A stretch of 64,000 nt of DNA from Arenicellales bacterium (GTDB taxonomy: Bacteria; Pseudomonadota; Gammaproteobacteria; Arenicellales; JAJDZL01), in contig OX638343.1 in assembly GCA_951813075.1 (NCBI GenBank), forward strand, positions 1,833,999 through 1,897,998. The letters are read 5' to 3'. The translations under genes were made by a program, and so were the position numbers. Positions 38,371-51,995 of the stretch are shown here, piece after piece (position 1 is the first letter of the stretch; each line of letters begins with the position of its first letter). Below the pieces are notes generated by a model, which made no database searches, was not told the DNA's origin, and worked only from the letters and a program-made list of their open reading frames with translations.

Positions 38371-40611
38371 TCATCCGGACAACGTATTCCTAAGACCCAG
38401 ACCAACGTCGGAATCCGCGAGTACCGGATTCTGTTGCAACAATTCCCAAACGGATTCTCCCTGCTGGTTAACCGATTGAGTATCTGCACCATAATCCAAA
38501 AGCAATTCAATGATCTCTGTGGATTCGCTGAATCTCGCAGCACACAATAACGGGGTGTCGCCTTCGCGATCGCGCTTTTGCACATCAGCACCGGCCTTCA
38601 ACATTGCAGTGACTACAACTCGATTTGGGTTTGAGGCGGATGCGCAGTGCAAGGGGGTTTTACCGTCCGTTCTCTGAATTTGAACATCAGCACCCGCCTT
38701 TATTAACGTGTAGGTAACGGCTGCATTGCCGTTAGACTCGGCGGCTAGATGTAACGGAGTGCTACCCTCACCGTCCCTTGCGTTAACATCAGCACCTAAT
38801 CGAAGAATTGTATGGGTCACAGATGGATTGGTATTTTTTTTCGCTGCCCTATGCAATGGGGTTTGTCCATTTTTGTCGCACACATCTATAAACGCACCGG
38901 CAACTACGAGTTTGTCAATAGTATCCGGATTCTCATTTGATTCAGCTGCCCGGTGCAATAGGGTATCTCCAAGATCATGTTTCAGATTCTGATCTGCCCC
39001 AGCCTTGCACAATACATCCAATATGTCTGAACTATTTTTATTTTCAGTCGCCAGAAACAATGGAGTCTGACCGTCTTGGTCGACTGAATTGACATCAGCT
39101 CCTGACTTCAGAAGCATCTGGATTACTTCGGGGTTTTCGTTCTTTCTGACGGCTTGATGAAGTGGAGTTTCACCGCGTTTTCCCCGAACATGCAAGTCGG
39201 CACCTGCTTTCAGAAGTACTTGAATCACCTCTTGATTCTTATTCGAACCGGCCGCATCGTGCATCGGAGTATGACCTTCGATATCTGCCGCGTCGACACG
39301 GCAACCGGCCTTCAGAAGTAATTTTACTATCTGAGGGTTAGAATTATTTCCAGCTGCGAAATGCAACGGAATTTTGGCATTCGAGTTCGGCTGATTTGGA
39401 TCTGCACCTGCTTTTAGAAGTGTCTCGACAATCGATGGAATTTCATTGCTTCCAGCCGCCAAGGACAAGGGGGTGGTTCCCGCGACATTGCTTGTATTCA
39501 CATCGGCACCTGCTTTCAATAGAACGCGAATGACTCTAGGATTCCTGCCGGATTTGGCTGCTGCGTGAAGTGGAGTATGATCAGACCAATTCAGCGCATT
39601 CAGATCAGCTCCCAAATTCAGCAAACTCTCCGTCATTCCACTGATAAAATTTTTTTCAGCGGCTAGATGCAGTGGCGTGTCCCCGTTTTTTGTACGCGCA
39701 TTGATGTCAGAGCCATGTTTAATCAAAAGATCAAATATGTATGGGTTCTTGCTATCCATGGCCGCAAAATGCAAAGCGGTAAAACCGAAACGATCCTGTA
39801 TATGCAGGTCGGCTCCTCCTTTCAACAGTGGAATGACAAATTCAGTACTTCGATTGGCTGTAACTGCAGAATCCAGCGGTGTCCCGCCTTCATGATCTTT
39901 CGAGTTGACTTTCGCGCCGGCTTCTATCAGGAATTCAATGACTCGTGGATTCGAATTGAATTGGACTGCGTAATGCAATGGTTTGAAACCGAATCGGTCG
40001 GCATCATTCAGCTTGCAACCCGCATCCATCAATACCGCGATTACGTCTGGGTTGACATTTTCCCGGGCCGCATAATGAATCTCGGTTGCATGATATCGGT
40101 CAGGAACCTTCATCTCAGCTCCCCCTTTGATGAGCGTCTCGATAACAGCGGGATTCTGATTGGAAGCAGCTGCAATATGCAATACCATCCTGCTTTCACC
40201 CTCACCCGCAGACAGGTCCGCACCTGCCTCTAGAAGTGCCTTGATCACTTCTGCATTTTCGTTGGTCTGAACCGCGAATTGCAATGGAGTTTCTTCGTTG
40301 TTGTTCAATGCCTCCAGATTACCACCAGCATTCAAAAGCAATTCAATCACTTTCGGATCTTTACTGTACCCTGCAGCGAAATGCATAGCGGTTAAGCCAT
40401 AGCCGTTATATGCATTCGGGTCGGCTCCCTTTTTCAATTCCCGACTAATTTTTCCAATACCGCTATCGGATAATAATGCTTTGTGCAAACTCGTCAAACC
40501 TTTCTTGAAAGCTTTGATTTGTGCTCTTGTCGCTGTTTTACTCGAAGACTTCAAAACTATCGCATACCTGTTATCGTTTCGCTGGATCCTGAAAATTACG
40601 GTAGATCTCAA
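38371..40611 (-). CDS. large ankyrin-repeat protein (ANK746)
   Basis: 746 aa: about 50 N-terminal residues rich in Lys/Ser (KSSSKTATRAQIKAFKKG), then some 20 ANK repeats (e.g. TPLHLAAESNGNAAVTYTLIKAGADV) to residue about 720 and a short tail. Base composition is close to the backbone and AT-richer than the neighbouring palindrome, and repeat sequences resemble ANK547 more than ANK571. Start is uncertain: the open frame begins at a TTG (40611) preceded by an in-frame TGA shortly upstream. No signal peptide. Not part of the inverted duplication, so perhaps an older resident. Confidence 0.82.
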   Translation of the reverse strand: MRSTVIFRIQRNDNRYAIVLKSSSKTATRAQIKAFKKGLTSLHKALLSDSGIGKISRELKKGADPNAYNGYGLTAMHFAAGYSKDPKVIELLLNAGGNLEALNNNEETPLQFAVQTNENAEVIKALLEAGADLSAGEGESRMVLHIAAASNQNPAVIETLIKGGAEMKVPDRYHATEIHYAARENVNPDVIAVLMDAGCKLNDADRFGFKPLHYAVQFNSNPRVIEFLIEAGAKVNSKDHEGGTPLDSAVTANRSTEFVIPLLKGGADLHIQDRFGFTALHFAAMDSKNPYIFDLLIKHGSDINARTKNGDTPLHLAAEKNFISGMTESLLNLGADLNALNWSDHTPLHAAAKSGRNPRVIRVLLKAGADVNTSNVAGTTPLSLAAGSNEIPSIVETLLKAGADPNQPNSNAKIPLHFAAGNNSNPQIVKLLLKAGCRVDAADIEGHTPMHDAAGSNKNQEVIQVLLKAGADLHVRGKRGETPLHQAVRKNENPEVIQMLLKSGADVNSVDQDGQTPLFLATENKNSSDILDVLCKAGADQNLKHDLGDTLLHRAAESNENPDTIDKLVVAGAFIDVCDKNGQTPLHRAAKKNTNPSVTHTILRLGADVNARDGEGSTPLHLAAESNGNAAVTYTLIKAGADVQIQRTDGKTPLHCASASNPNRVVVTAMLKAGADVQKRDREGDTPLLCAARFSESTEIIELLLDYGADTQSVNQQGESVWELLQQNPVLADSDVGLGLRNTLSG

Positions 40612-40883
40612 ATAATCACTTCATTTGAATTGGCGAACGTATTCGTTGAAATCGGTTTGCATTCAGATAGAATACGCACCGAAAATCCTATTGGTAGAGT
40701 AATTTTCCTGTTAAACATTCAAATCAAATTGAAATGCAGTAAATAGGCTCCGCGCTCTTCTTGTCGATACCTCGTGAAACCTCGAAGTGAATATGAATCA
40801 TAAGCATGTGCCTTAAACTTCGATAATAAATCATAGTACCATTTTATTCAAACTCATTCAAAGTAAGGATTCGTATCGATACC

Positions 40884-43286
40884 ATGACCGAAGAAATAGC
40901 CAGCGTCAGAGTTTCCAACGGCCAACTAGGATCCGACAACCATTGGCCATTCCTGTTTTTTGTTTTGGCGGGACTGTCAGGTGCTTGCGGTTTGGCATAC
41001 GAGATAGTCTATGTACGACTTTTCTCCAACTATTTTGGCGACAGCTTCTTAGTCAGTGGAATCATTCTCTGTGCAGTATTTCTGGGTATTGCTTTCGGAG
41101 CCTGGCAAAATACCCGATTCCTGAATCTGCTTGCGCATATTGAATTGAGCATAGGCTTCTATGCAGTCGCAATTGTCACATTGTTTTCGTACTGGGGCTT
41201 TGAAGTCGCAAGTCTTGGCAGTGGCGCATTCTTTAACGCCTGCAAGCTCGTCATACTGATATTCATCCCCGCATTTCTGATCGGAACGTGTGTACCTTTA
41301 TTTGCCCAATATGCGAAGCTCGCCAGCAGTTTGAAAAAACGCGTATTCACGCGCGTCTATGCCTTGTATAACGTTGGTGCATTTCTAAGCGTACTCGCAA
41401 TTGAATTTTTCTTGTTCCGCAAATTGGGGCTGGTATTGACCGCGTACACCATCGCGGTAATTAATTTGTTTATCGGCATTGTCCTACTGCGCTCTGGTGT
41501 TGCCAATACGATTTCCTGGAAAGAAAAGAGACGACGCAGTCTGAACAGCCGAGTTGCAGCGGCACTGTTTCTGGGAAGTTTCGCGAGTGGCATCTTTCAG
41601 CTGTATGTGCTGAAATTATCTTTCTCCATATTCGGCCCCTTGCATGAAAATTTTGCAATCATTCTAGCTTCCGCGATTCTTGGAATCGCAATCGGGTCGG
41701 CTGTTGCCCTGCGTCAAACTGTATCGTTGAGATTGGCATTCGTTTGGTCCGCATTCGCAGTCTTGATATTTCTGCTGACAGCCTCAATTCCCATCTCTCT
41801 ATGGACTGAGATATCCGGTCTGGCGTTACCTGACTATCAGGAACTAGCGCTTAAAATCCTTCTGCTTGCAGGTTACCCTCTAGGCGTTTTCGTAATATTC
41901 GGGACATTCGTTCCGCTAGCTGTCCAATCTCATGAAAACAGGGACTCCACTGTAACCGGTTCCCTTCTGGCAATTTCGAGCTTGGCGAACGGACTTGGCA
42001 CATTGACACTTTTTATGTTTCTGTATCGATACCTCACTTTACCACAGATCGGCTTTTTCATTTTTATTCTGCTCGTCGCCGGAATTTTCGTTTTGTTTGG
42101 TAAAACTAGAATATTTGGAAATTTCATCGGAGGATCGCTGCTTGCAGCCGCCATCAGTTTCGCGGCTGTCCAGCTCTGGCCGCATGTGGAACTGCTGTTG
42201 GGATACAAGGCACTCATGCGCCCCGATGAACTCGCCTATCGCAAGGAAAACTTCGAGCACGAAGTAACCTACAAGGCGTTTGATCAAGATGCCTCTATAG
42301 TTTCATACAAGGACAGTAGCCGAACTCTGATCCTGAACGGCTATCTGAGTCTTACATTCGGTCCATTGCGCAAAACAGTACTCCATGAGATGCTGGTCGG
42401 AGCGACTCCGATACTGTTCAGCAAAGAAACTAATAACGCACTGGTGTTCGGTCTGGGATCAGGAGTTTCCGGAGGCGCGACCGCTCAATTCTACGACAAA
42501 ACGAAAATAGTGGAAATCAACCCGGCAATATTCAATATTCCTAAACATTTCTCCATCGAAAATCAGAACGTTATGATTCGAAATGATGTGGACATCACGC
42601 TCGAGGATGGTATCTCAACCTTGTTGAACGAAAATGTCTATTACGATGCTATCGTAAATACGGTAACGAGCCCGCAGTACTATTCGGCAAGCAAACTATA
42701 TACGCAGGATTTTTATGAGATAGTAATTTCTCGCCTGAGCGATGGTGGAGTCTATTCGAGTTGGTTCGATTTGAACATTGATAGGGAGGGAATATCAATT
42801 ATGCTGAATACCCTCGAAAAATCGTTCGAACACTGTCGCTACTTTCTTTTGACGCGAGCCTACTTCAATGTCATCTGCAGTCCGAATCCACTCAACTTTC
42901 TCTCATCAGCAACAATAACTGACCGAATTGAAAATGGCGGTGCCAGCCTGATGAGACAATTCCGACGCTTCGGATTCGAGAAGAGTATGAGTGATACTAT
43001 AAGTTCGCTGGAAATCGACTTTTCTCCCGAATTCTTTGAAAGATACTCGCCGATGATCAATACCCTCAACTTGCCCGCAATTGAGTTCGTCGTTGCGCGA
43101 GCTGGAGACGAGCAGATGACTAGCGAATCTCTAAATCAGACAATCACTCAGAATATCGTATTTCAGAAGAAAATGCCCATGGGAAATGCAAAATGGGTTG
43201 AATCCTGCACTGCGATTTCCAAGATGAGTGAAATTGTGTTTGAAGGTTGTGATTCAAATCCTCAGCTTCTTCGAACTCTGAATTGA
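40884..43286 (+). CDS. membrane protein fused to spermidine-synthase-like domain
   Basis: 800 aa. Residues about 20-440 form a polytopic membrane region of roughly ten or more segments, beginning FLFFVLAGLSGACGLAYEIVYVRLF, a start typical of SpeE-like membrane fusions. Residues about 460-800 resemble a class I SAM-dependent aminopropyl/methyltransferase fold: VFGLGSGVSGGATAQFYDKTKIVEINPAIF (SAM site and acidic residue after strand 2), then YDAIVNTVTSPQYYSASKLYTQDFYEIVISRLSDGGVYSSW. The canonical spermidine synthase DGxxQ segment is not clear, so the substrate is unknown. Monocistronic with flanking genes on the other strand. Confidence 0.75.
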   Translation: MTEEIASVRVSNGQLGSDNHWPFLFFVLAGLSGACGLAYEIVYVRLFSNYFGDSFLVSGIILCAVFLGIAFGAWQNTRFLNLLAHIELSIGFYAVAIVTLFSYWGFEVASLGSGAFFNACKLVILIFIPAFLIGTCVPLFAQYAKLASSLKKRVFTRVYALYNVGAFLSVLAIEFFLFRKLGLVLTAYTIAVINLFIGIVLLRSGVANTISWKEKRRRSLNSRVAAALFLGSFASGIFQLYVLKLSFSIFGPLHENFAIILASAILGIAIGSAVALRQTVSLRLAFVWSAFAVLIFLLTASIPISLWTEISGLALPDYQELALKILLLAGYPLGVFVIFGTFVPLAVQSHENRDSTVTGSLLAISSLANGLGTLTLFMFLYRYLTLPQIGFFIFILLVAGIFVLFGKTRIFGNFIGGSLLAAAISFAAVQLWPHVELLLGYKALMRPDELAYRKENFEHEVTYKAFDQDASIVSYKDSSRTLILNGYLSLTFGPLRKTVLHEMLVGATPILFSKETNNALVFGLGSGVSGGATAQFYDKTKIVEINPAIFNIPKHFSIENQNVMIRNDVDITLEDGISTLLNENVYYDAIVNTVTSPQYYSASKLYTQDFYEIVISRLSDGGVYSSWFDLNIDREGISIMLNTLEKSFEHCRYFLLTRAYFNVICSPNPLNFLSSATITDRIENGGASLMRQFRRFGFEKSMSDTISSLEIDFSPEFFERYSPMINTLNLPAIEFVVARAGDEQMTSESLNQTITQNIVFQKKMPMGNAKWVESCTAISKMSEIVFEGCDSNPQLLRTLN

Positions 43287-43846
43287 ATTTCCCTCTACCA
43301 CCATAAACGCATCAATTGTTCAAATACGATAGCACTCACTTCAAGCTTCCATGCGACAAAGATTTCTTTCACTACCATCGCACTGAATAGTGCACTCTAA
43401 CTTCAGTCTTTCGATTTGGTAGATCAAGTAATCGACTGTGCATCAATGTAACTCCATATTAATACGTGCCAAGCCAATTCAATTTGGTAAATTAAAAAAT
43501 TCATCTCACCATTTCGAAAATTCTTGACTGCATCTGGTTCGCCCGAGTTGCTGATGAGTGCGAAAACAGGCAACCCGATACATTGATGGAATTGCGGCAC
43601 AAATTCATTTTTATAGGTCGCGCATCCTGACATCAAATTAATTACTGATTGGCATATTGACGCAACACAAATTTGATATGCACGAACGGACATCGCTGGA
43701 CTGAGTTCGACCACTAATTGGTGAGCTTGGTGCTAAATTCGAAATTCCATGACGTATGAATCATAAACGTATAACGGAATTTTTATTTCAATCGATTTAA
43801 TACTAGTCAATTGTTTGGTGTAGATGGCATTTTTGAATCGATCGAT
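43287..43846. other. intergenic, AT-rich, no gene recognised
   Basis: 560 bp between two convergent genes. A 96-codon minus-strand open frame (43424-43714) has no recognisable motif, no good ribosome-binding site and AT-rich composition; I do not call it. No clear terminator hairpin was found. Confidence 0.45.
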
Positions 43847-44716
43847 TCAATCGCAATTTGAGCGTTTTCTTATTCCTGGCGTAAACCAGACAAAATCAAA
43901 ACTCCTCATGTTGTTTTCCAACTCTTCGTTCGGAGCCAGTTGGAATTCCGACATCCGCGACTCGGTGTCTATCATCGCAACTACTGCAAATTCACCTTCT
44001 GGTAGATGAACTGGAACACCGGTGTCTTTTCTCACATGGGCGACACCTGCGATCAGAAGTGCACCTTCGTCAGGATGACTCCGCGCTTTTAGGGTCTGCG
44101 CCATTCGTCTGTCCCGAGCAGCCTGCATGTAAGCCAATTCCTGCGACTGTTGCTCGTCAACCAGTCCACAGTGTATATCCTGCAGTCTTTGCCGATAGTA
44201 TTTCACGCTTGCATCATGCGATCGGGAGTCTATTGCGCCGCGTTTTCGCATCTCCTTTTTTTCCGAATCCGTTAAATCCGCGCCTACTATCGGCAATTTT
44301 GCAGCAAAGGCAACATCGAAAATCGGATGATAGAAATCCCATGACGGCCAATTGCTATCTGACCAACCTAATGGAATGGCAAGCCTTAGCGAATACTCCG
44401 GGGATTTGTCCCTGTATTTCTCAACTACTTGGGTTTGCTCATGTGTCAGCATTTCAAGCGCTAGAGTTGGAAAACGACCAAATTCTGCCAGTGCTGCAAT
44501 TATGAAAGCTCCACGGTTCTGGTGAGTCTCCTGCCCATGAGACTCACCTAACAAAATGTAAGTTTTACTGCCGATCGCTTCGCGCATCGTTCGAAATGAA
44601 ACGAATTCTTGTGCCAGAACATCCCAGATTTTTCCGGCAAGCTTGTCGGTTTCGTTGGCTAAGCTTTGAGACATTGGTATTACTGCCAGTACCAAACACA
44701 TCCAAACCCTAATCAC
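43847..44716 (-). CDS. ChaN-type haem-binding uptake family protein
   Basis: 289 aa with an N-terminal signal peptide (MIRVWMCLVLAVIPMSQSLA, cleavage likely before NE; no lipobox Cys). The body has the ChaN/Tiki-superfamily pattern YILLGESHGQETHQNRGA with the conserved E-x-H, LALEMLTHEQ, GWSDSNWPSWDFYHPIFDVA, and LLIAGVAHVRKDTGVPVHL near the C-terminus. ChaN homologues bind haem at the cell envelope, and some relatives are metalloproteases; which applies here is not decidable. Convergent with the 40884-43286 gene. Confidence 0.8.
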   Translation of the reverse strand: MIRVWMCLVLAVIPMSQSLANETDKLAGKIWDVLAQEFVSFRTMREAIGSKTYILLGESHGQETHQNRGAFIIAALAEFGRFPTLALEMLTHEQTQVVEKYRDKSPEYSLRLAIPLGWSDSNWPSWDFYHPIFDVAFAAKLPIVGADLTDSEKKEMRKRGAIDSRSHDASVKYYRQRLQDIHCGLVDEQQSQELAYMQAARDRRMAQTLKARSHPDEGALLIAGVAHVRKDTGVPVHLPEGEFAVVAMIDTESRMSEFQLAPNEELENNMRSFDFVWFTPGIRKRSNCD

Positions 44717-45351
44717 GGCACTCTCCCCAAGACTATCATACTCATATCATAAGCGTTTTGTTACCGAAAACCACATTCTACAGATTTTCCTCCACTATCT
44801 GACCTCATGGAATTTTTTAACACTTCATACAACCTAAATCAAGTATGGCCCTCGACGATATTTCATTCTCCAATCGAATGCCGTTTCGATTGTTTGAGGA
44901 ATTTTTATCTCACCCGTAAATTAAAAAACAATTCCTGATACATTCTCAGTTTCGGTATCTCAAAAGTGCAATTCAATGACATTTCTTCACGTGTAGATAA
45001 CTGTCCACAATCCAACGTTGATGGATGCCGAGGAGTCCATTTTCGCATTCAACTGAAAATCGCCATTTACCATCATGAACTCTGCCGTCTCTCAAAGTGC
45101 GCAGACCAATCAGCATTTTGTGATCACGTCGGAGCCCCAATAACGTGTTGACGAATGATGTTCTGGTGAGCCCGATCAACTGACGCATGAATTGCAGACG
45201 CTAAGATAGATATGCCAATTTCGCACAACGATACCACACGATATTTACCATTGAAATCAGAAAAAATAGTTTATCATTTGTTGTGCTATTCACTGTCTTT
45301 CATCGAAGTCGGTACTGGAAACCGGCTTTGAATTTATCTGTCTACAGAATA
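44717..45351. other. intergenic upstream of the atp operon
   Basis: 635 bp, AT-rich. Expected to contain the atp operon promoter; several TATAAT-like stretches occur but none with a convincing -35, so I do not name one. Short open frames (44966-45151, 44973-45188) lack motifs. No parA/parB or gidB genes, often seen next to atp, are present. Confidence 0.45.
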
Positions 45352-46636
<1,285 letters not shown>

Positions 46637-46688
46637 ATTATTGATTTGAATTTGATTCACAATGGTTTGCTAGATCGGAGATAACATT

Positions 46689-46919
46689 ATGGAAGCAGCA
46701 TTGTATTTTATCGCTGGTGCCGTTTTACTCGGCATGGGCGCTGTCGGAGCCGCAGTCGGTATCGGAATCCTGGCCGCGAGATTCATCGAGGCAATAGCAA
46801 GACAACCGGAATTGCTGCCTATGCTTCGCGTTCAGTTCTTCATCATGATGGGACTGGTGGACGCGGTACCCATGATCGGGGTCGGCATCGCATTCTATAT
46901 ACTGTTTGCCGTCGCCTGA
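46689..46919 (+). CDS. atpE: F0F1 ATP synthase subunit c
   Basis: 76 aa hairpin of two transmembrane helices that forms the rotor ring. Gly-rich first helix ([18 protein letters not shown]), polar loop ARQPEL, and the ion-carrying aspartate in [15 protein letters not shown] near residue 58. The residue pattern (Asp, no Na+-type Glu/Gln set) fits proton coupling. Confidence 0.97.
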   Translation: MEAALYFIAGAVLLGMGAVGAAVGIGILAARFIEAIARQPELLPMLRVQFFIMMGLVDAVPMIGVGIAFYILFAVA

Positions 46920-46973
46920 CGCGAGAAGATCGCGGATGAACCAGTATCAATCAACTGGTGGTAGCGTAATATC

Positions 46974-47444
46974 ATGAATATAAATCTGACCCTGATTGGA
47001 CAGACGATTACGTTCATCATATTCGTCTGGTTCTGCATGAAGTTCATCTGGCCGCCGATCATGAACGCGCTCAACGAACGGCGCAAGACCATTTCCGATG
47101 GACTTGCCGCCGCCGAAGAAGGGCAACGGGAACGGGAACGCGGTCGCAGCGATGCCGATGAACTCATTGAGCAGGCAAAGTCACAGGCGCAGGAAATCAT
47201 CGCCAAAGCGGAAAAAAGAGGTTCAGAAGTCGTTGCCGAAGCAAAGACCGAAGCTCGAGTCGAAGGTGAGCGAATTCTTACTGCAGCCCGTGGAGAGATC
47301 GATATGGAAGCCAATCGGGCAAAAGAGGAGCTCCGATTGCAGGTCGCTCAATTGGCACTTTCCGGTGCGGAGCAGATCCTGGCCAAAGAGATCGATCAGA
47401 AGTCGCACGAGCAGATGCTCTCGGAACTGGCTGAAAGACTTTAA
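46974..47444 (+). CDS. atpF: F0F1 ATP synthase subunit b
   Basis: 156 aa: one N-terminal membrane helix (LIGQTITFIIFVWFCMKFIWPPI) followed by a long charged coiled-coil helix (KKTISDGLAAAEE-like region through EQAKSQAQEIIAKAEKRG). Peripheral stalk of the enzyme. Usual length for proteobacteria; 17 bp before atpH. Confidence 0.97.
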   Translation: MNINLTLIGQTITFIIFVWFCMKFIWPPIMNALNERRKTISDGLAAAEEGQRERERGRSDADELIEQAKSQAQEIIAKAEKRGSEVVAEAKTEARVEGERILTAARGEIDMEANRAKEELRLQVAQLALSGAEQILAKEIDQKSHEQMLSELAERL

Positions 47445-47461
47445 TCCGGAAGAATTTATCC

Positions 47462-47998
47462 GTGAACGAATCATCCAACATTGCACGCCCGTACGCACAG
47501 GCTATTTTCGAACTGGCGAGAGATTCCGACCGGTTCGACCAATGGTCTGAGAGTCTGAAATTCCTGTGTGAGATCGTCGAACATCCTGATATCGGGATAT
47601 TGATCAACGATCCACGCATCACACGTCAGCAGGTTCTGGACATCGTGCTCGAGATTGGCGCAGACAGTTTTGATGAGCACACCCGAAATCTCGTTCGAAT
47701 TTTGGGCCACTACAGACGCCTTGCGGCTGTACCGTCGATCGCCATGCAGTACGAATCTTTGCGCGCAATCGAAGAAGGAATTATCGAAGCCGAACTGGAA
47801 ACAGCTTTCGAAGTTGATGACGAACACCAGTCTAGTCTGATCTCGGCACTCCAGAAACGGCTGGGACGTAAAGTCAGACTGACGAGCAACGTAAATCCCG
47901 ACCTGCTGGGCGGTGTCGTCATTCGGGCAGGCGATTGGGTAATCGACGGATCAGTACGGGCAAGACTGGATAAACTCTCCAGTTCACTTGGCGTTTGA
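47462..47998 (+). CDS. atpH: F0F1 ATP synthase subunit delta
   Basis: 178 aa. Starts with GTG (47462). Family pattern IARPYAQAIFELARD at the N-terminus and LTSNVNPDLLGGVVIRAGDWVIDGSVRARLDKL at the C-terminus, which binds the b subunit. Spacing to atpF (17 bp) and atpA (64 bp) fits one operon. Confidence 0.96.
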   Translation: MNESSNIARPYAQAIFELARDSDRFDQWSESLKFLCEIVEHPDIGILINDPRITRQQVLDIVLEIGADSFDEHTRNLVRILGHYRRLAAVPSIAMQYESLRAIEEGIIEAELETAFEVDDEHQSSLISALQKRLGRKVRLTSNVNPDLLGGVVIRAGDWVIDGSVRARLDKLSSSLGV

Positions 47999-48062
47999 TA
48001 TTTACAAAACCACAGTTAAATGAAAGCGTAACTGCCATTTTTGCACTCAGAGGAAAAAACAG

Positions 48063-49610
48063 ATGGCGATGCAATTAAATCCATCCGAAATCAGCGAGCT
48101 GATCAAGGCTCGTATTGCGGACTTTGACGCAACAGCACAAGCACGCAGCGAAGGCACTGTCGTGCTGCTCACCGACGGTATCGTCCGCATTCACGGACTT
48201 GCGGACGCCCTGCAGGGAGAAATGCTGGAGTTTCCAGGCGACACCTTCGGTCTCGCACTCAATCTCGAGCACGATTCCGTCGGCGCCGTCATACTAGGCG
48301 ACTACGAGCATATCACCGAAGGTGATACGGTACGATGCACCGGCCGAATTCTTGAGGTGCCAATCGGTCGCGGTCTACTCGGTCGCGTCGTAGATTCGCT
48401 GGGTCGCCCACTTGATGGGAAAGGACCGATCGATTCAGCTGCTTCGGCCCCGATCGAGAAAGTCGCACCAGGCGTTATTACCCGTAAATCCGTATCGCAA
48501 CCGGTACAGACGGGATTGAAAGCGATCGATTCAATGGTGCCGATTGGACGCGGTCAGCGCGAACTGATCATTGGCGATCGCCAGACCGGCAAGACAGCCG
48601 TTGCCATTGATACAATCATCAATCAGAAGGACACCAATATCAAGTGTATTTATGTCGCCATCGGCCAAAAAGTCTCCAGTATCGCCAATGTGGTACGAAA
48701 ACTTGAAGAGCACGACGCCATGGACCACACTGTCGTTGTCGCCGCGTCGGCCGCCGAAAGCGCTGCCATGCAATACATCGCCCCCTACGCCGGTTGCACC
48801 ATGGGCGAATTCTTCCGTGACAACGGTGAAGATGCGCTGATCATTTATGATGACCTGACCAAACAGGCTTGGGCTTATCGTCAGGTATCACTTCTTCTTC
48901 GGCGGCCTCCGGGTCGGGAAGCATATCCGGGGGATGTGTTCTATCTGCATTCAAGATTACTTGAAAGAGCATCCCGAATCAATGCGGAGCATGTCGAATC
49001 CATTACCGATGGCAAGGTCAAAGGACAGACCGGTTCGCTGACTGCCCTTCCAATCATCGAAACACAGGCGGGTGACGTATCAGCATTTGTGCCCACCAAT
49101 GTGATCTCGATTACCGACGGTCAGATCTATCTTGAGAGTGACCTTTTCAACGCGAACATCAGACCAGCCATTAACGCGGGTTTATCAGTGTCACGTGTCG
49201 GCGGTGCTGCACAAACCAACATTATCAAAAAGCTTGGTGGTGGAATACGACTGGCTCTGGCGCAATATCGTGAACTGGCGGCGTTCTCTCAATTTGCATC
49301 AGATCTTGATGAGGCGACCAGAAAGCAGCTCGAGCGCGGACAACGAGTGACGGAAGTCATGAAGCAACGGCAATATGAGCCGCAATCAGTGGCGGAAATG
49401 GCATTTGCGCTGTTCGCCGCAAACGAGGGTTATCTCGACGATCTTGAAATTAACCAAGTCGTCGGGTTTGAACAGGCGCTACAGTCGTACCTCGGGTCGA
49501 ACTATTCCGATCTCCTGTCCGACATCAATGGCACTCCGGAATACAACGACGAAGTGGCGGACAAGATGAAAGACGCGGTGGACGACTTCGTTAAGAATGG
49601 TACCTGGTAA
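48063..49610 (+). CDS. atpA: F0F1 ATP synthase subunit alpha
   Basis: 515 aa, normal length. N-terminus [18 protein letters not shown]; Walker A GDRQTGKT near residue 170; catalytic arginine region in [15 protein letters not shown] near residue 375. AGAGGAAAA ribosome-binding site 8-10 bp before the ATG. Non-catalytic nucleotide sites of the F1 hexamer. Confidence 0.98.
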   Translation: MAMQLNPSEISELIKARIADFDATAQARSEGTVVLLTDGIVRIHGLADALQGEMLEFPGDTFGLALNLEHDSVGAVILGDYEHITEGDTVRCTGRILEVPIGRGLLGRVVDSLGRPLDGKGPIDSAASAPIEKVAPGVITRKSVSQPVQTGLKAIDSMVPIGRGQRELIIGDRQTGKTAVAIDTIINQKDTNIKCIYVAIGQKVSSIANVVRKLEEHDAMDHTVVVAASAAESAAMQYIAPYAGCTMGEFFRDNGEDALIIYDDLTKQAWAYRQVSLLLRRPPGREAYPGDVFYLHSRLLERASRINAEHVESITDGKVKGQTGSLTALPIIETQAGDVSAFVPTNVISITDGQIYLESDLFNANIRPAINAGLSVSRVGGAAQTNIIKKLGGGIRLALAQYRELAAFSQFASDLDEATRKQLERGQRVTEVMKQRQYEPQSVAEMAFALFAANEGYLDDLEINQVVGFEQALQSYLGSNYSDLLSDINGTPEYNDEVADKMKDAVDDFVKNGTW

Positions 49611-49660
49611 CCGGTCAAGTCAGAAAACTCAACACCTGAACTTAAGGAATTAGCCAGATC

Positions 49661-50524
49661 ATGGCAGGCGGAAAGGAAATACGGACCAAAATTCGGAGTA
49701 TCCAGAATACTCAGAAGATTACGTCTGCCATGGAAATGGTGGCCGCAAGCAAGATGCGTCGGGCACAGGAACGTATGCGCGCCGCCCGCCCTTATGCTGA
49801 ATCAATCAGAAAGGTGGTGAACAACCTCTGGCACGCAAGTCTGGAATACAAACACCCTTACGCCGTCGAACGCGAAGTTAAATGCGTCGGCTATATCGTG
49901 GTCAGTTCGGATCGCGGTCTTTGTGGTGGACTCAATATCAATCTTTTCCGTAATGCACTTGAATCCATTTCAGAATGGGAAAGTAAGGACGTGTCAACCA
50001 AATTCGGGATATTCGGAAACAAGGGACTGGGGTTTTTCCGAAGAATTGGAGCCGACATCATCTGTCAAGCCTCCCATCTCGGCGATGCGCCACAAATTGT
50101 TGAGCTGATCGGATCGATCAAGGTGATGCTGGACGCCTATGACCAAGGCGATATCGACCGGCTCTATCTGGTCAGCAACCAATTCGTCAACACGATGACA
50201 CAGGGTCCGACAGTCGATCAGATGCTTCCAATCAAGGTCGAACAACCTGATGAGCTTTTGACACACCATTGGGATTATCTTTACGAACCGGAATCCCACG
50301 AAGTCGTGGATACTTTGATGACGCGATACATTGAGTCGATCGTGTATTGTGCGGTTGTCGAAAACATTGCATGCGAGCAATCAGCTAGGATGGTAGCAAT
50401 GAAAGCGGCAACCGATAATGCAGGAGAACTCATTGATGAGCTGAATCTGATTTACAACAAGGCGAGACAGGCCGCAATCACCCAGGAGATTTCGGAAATT
50501 GTCGGTGGTGCCGCCGCCGTGTAG
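49661..50524 (+). CDS. atpG: F0F1 ATP synthase subunit gamma
   Basis: 287 aa central shaft. Diagnostic N-terminus [31 protein letters not shown] and C-terminal [49 protein letters not shown] near residue 80. Colinear with the proteobacterial subunit. Confidence 0.98.
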   Translation: MAGGKEIRTKIRSIQNTQKITSAMEMVAASKMRRAQERMRAARPYAESIRKVVNNLWHASLEYKHPYAVEREVKCVGYIVVSSDRGLCGGLNINLFRNALESISEWESKDVSTKFGIFGNKGLGFFRRIGADIICQASHLGDAPQIVELIGSIKVMLDAYDQGDIDRLYLVSNQFVNTMTQGPTVDQMLPIKVEQPDELLTHHWDYLYEPESHEVVDTLMTRYIESIVYCAVVENIACEQSARMVAMKAATDNAGELIDELNLIYNKARQAAITQEISEIVGGAAAV

Positions 50525-50537
50525 ATGCGATCAGTAA

Positions 50538-51965
<1,428 letters not shown>

Positions 51966-51995
51966 ACAGTATCTAACACTACTGATTGAACTAAC

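Noticed and set aside
43424..43714. 96-aa minus-strand open frame between the spermidine-synthase-like and chaN genes
   Set aside because: No family, no ribosome-binding site, AT-rich random-looking sequence.
44973..45188. 71-aa minus-strand open frame upstream of atpI
   Set aside because: No family match and placed in the expected atp promoter region; possibly a remnant but not supportable.
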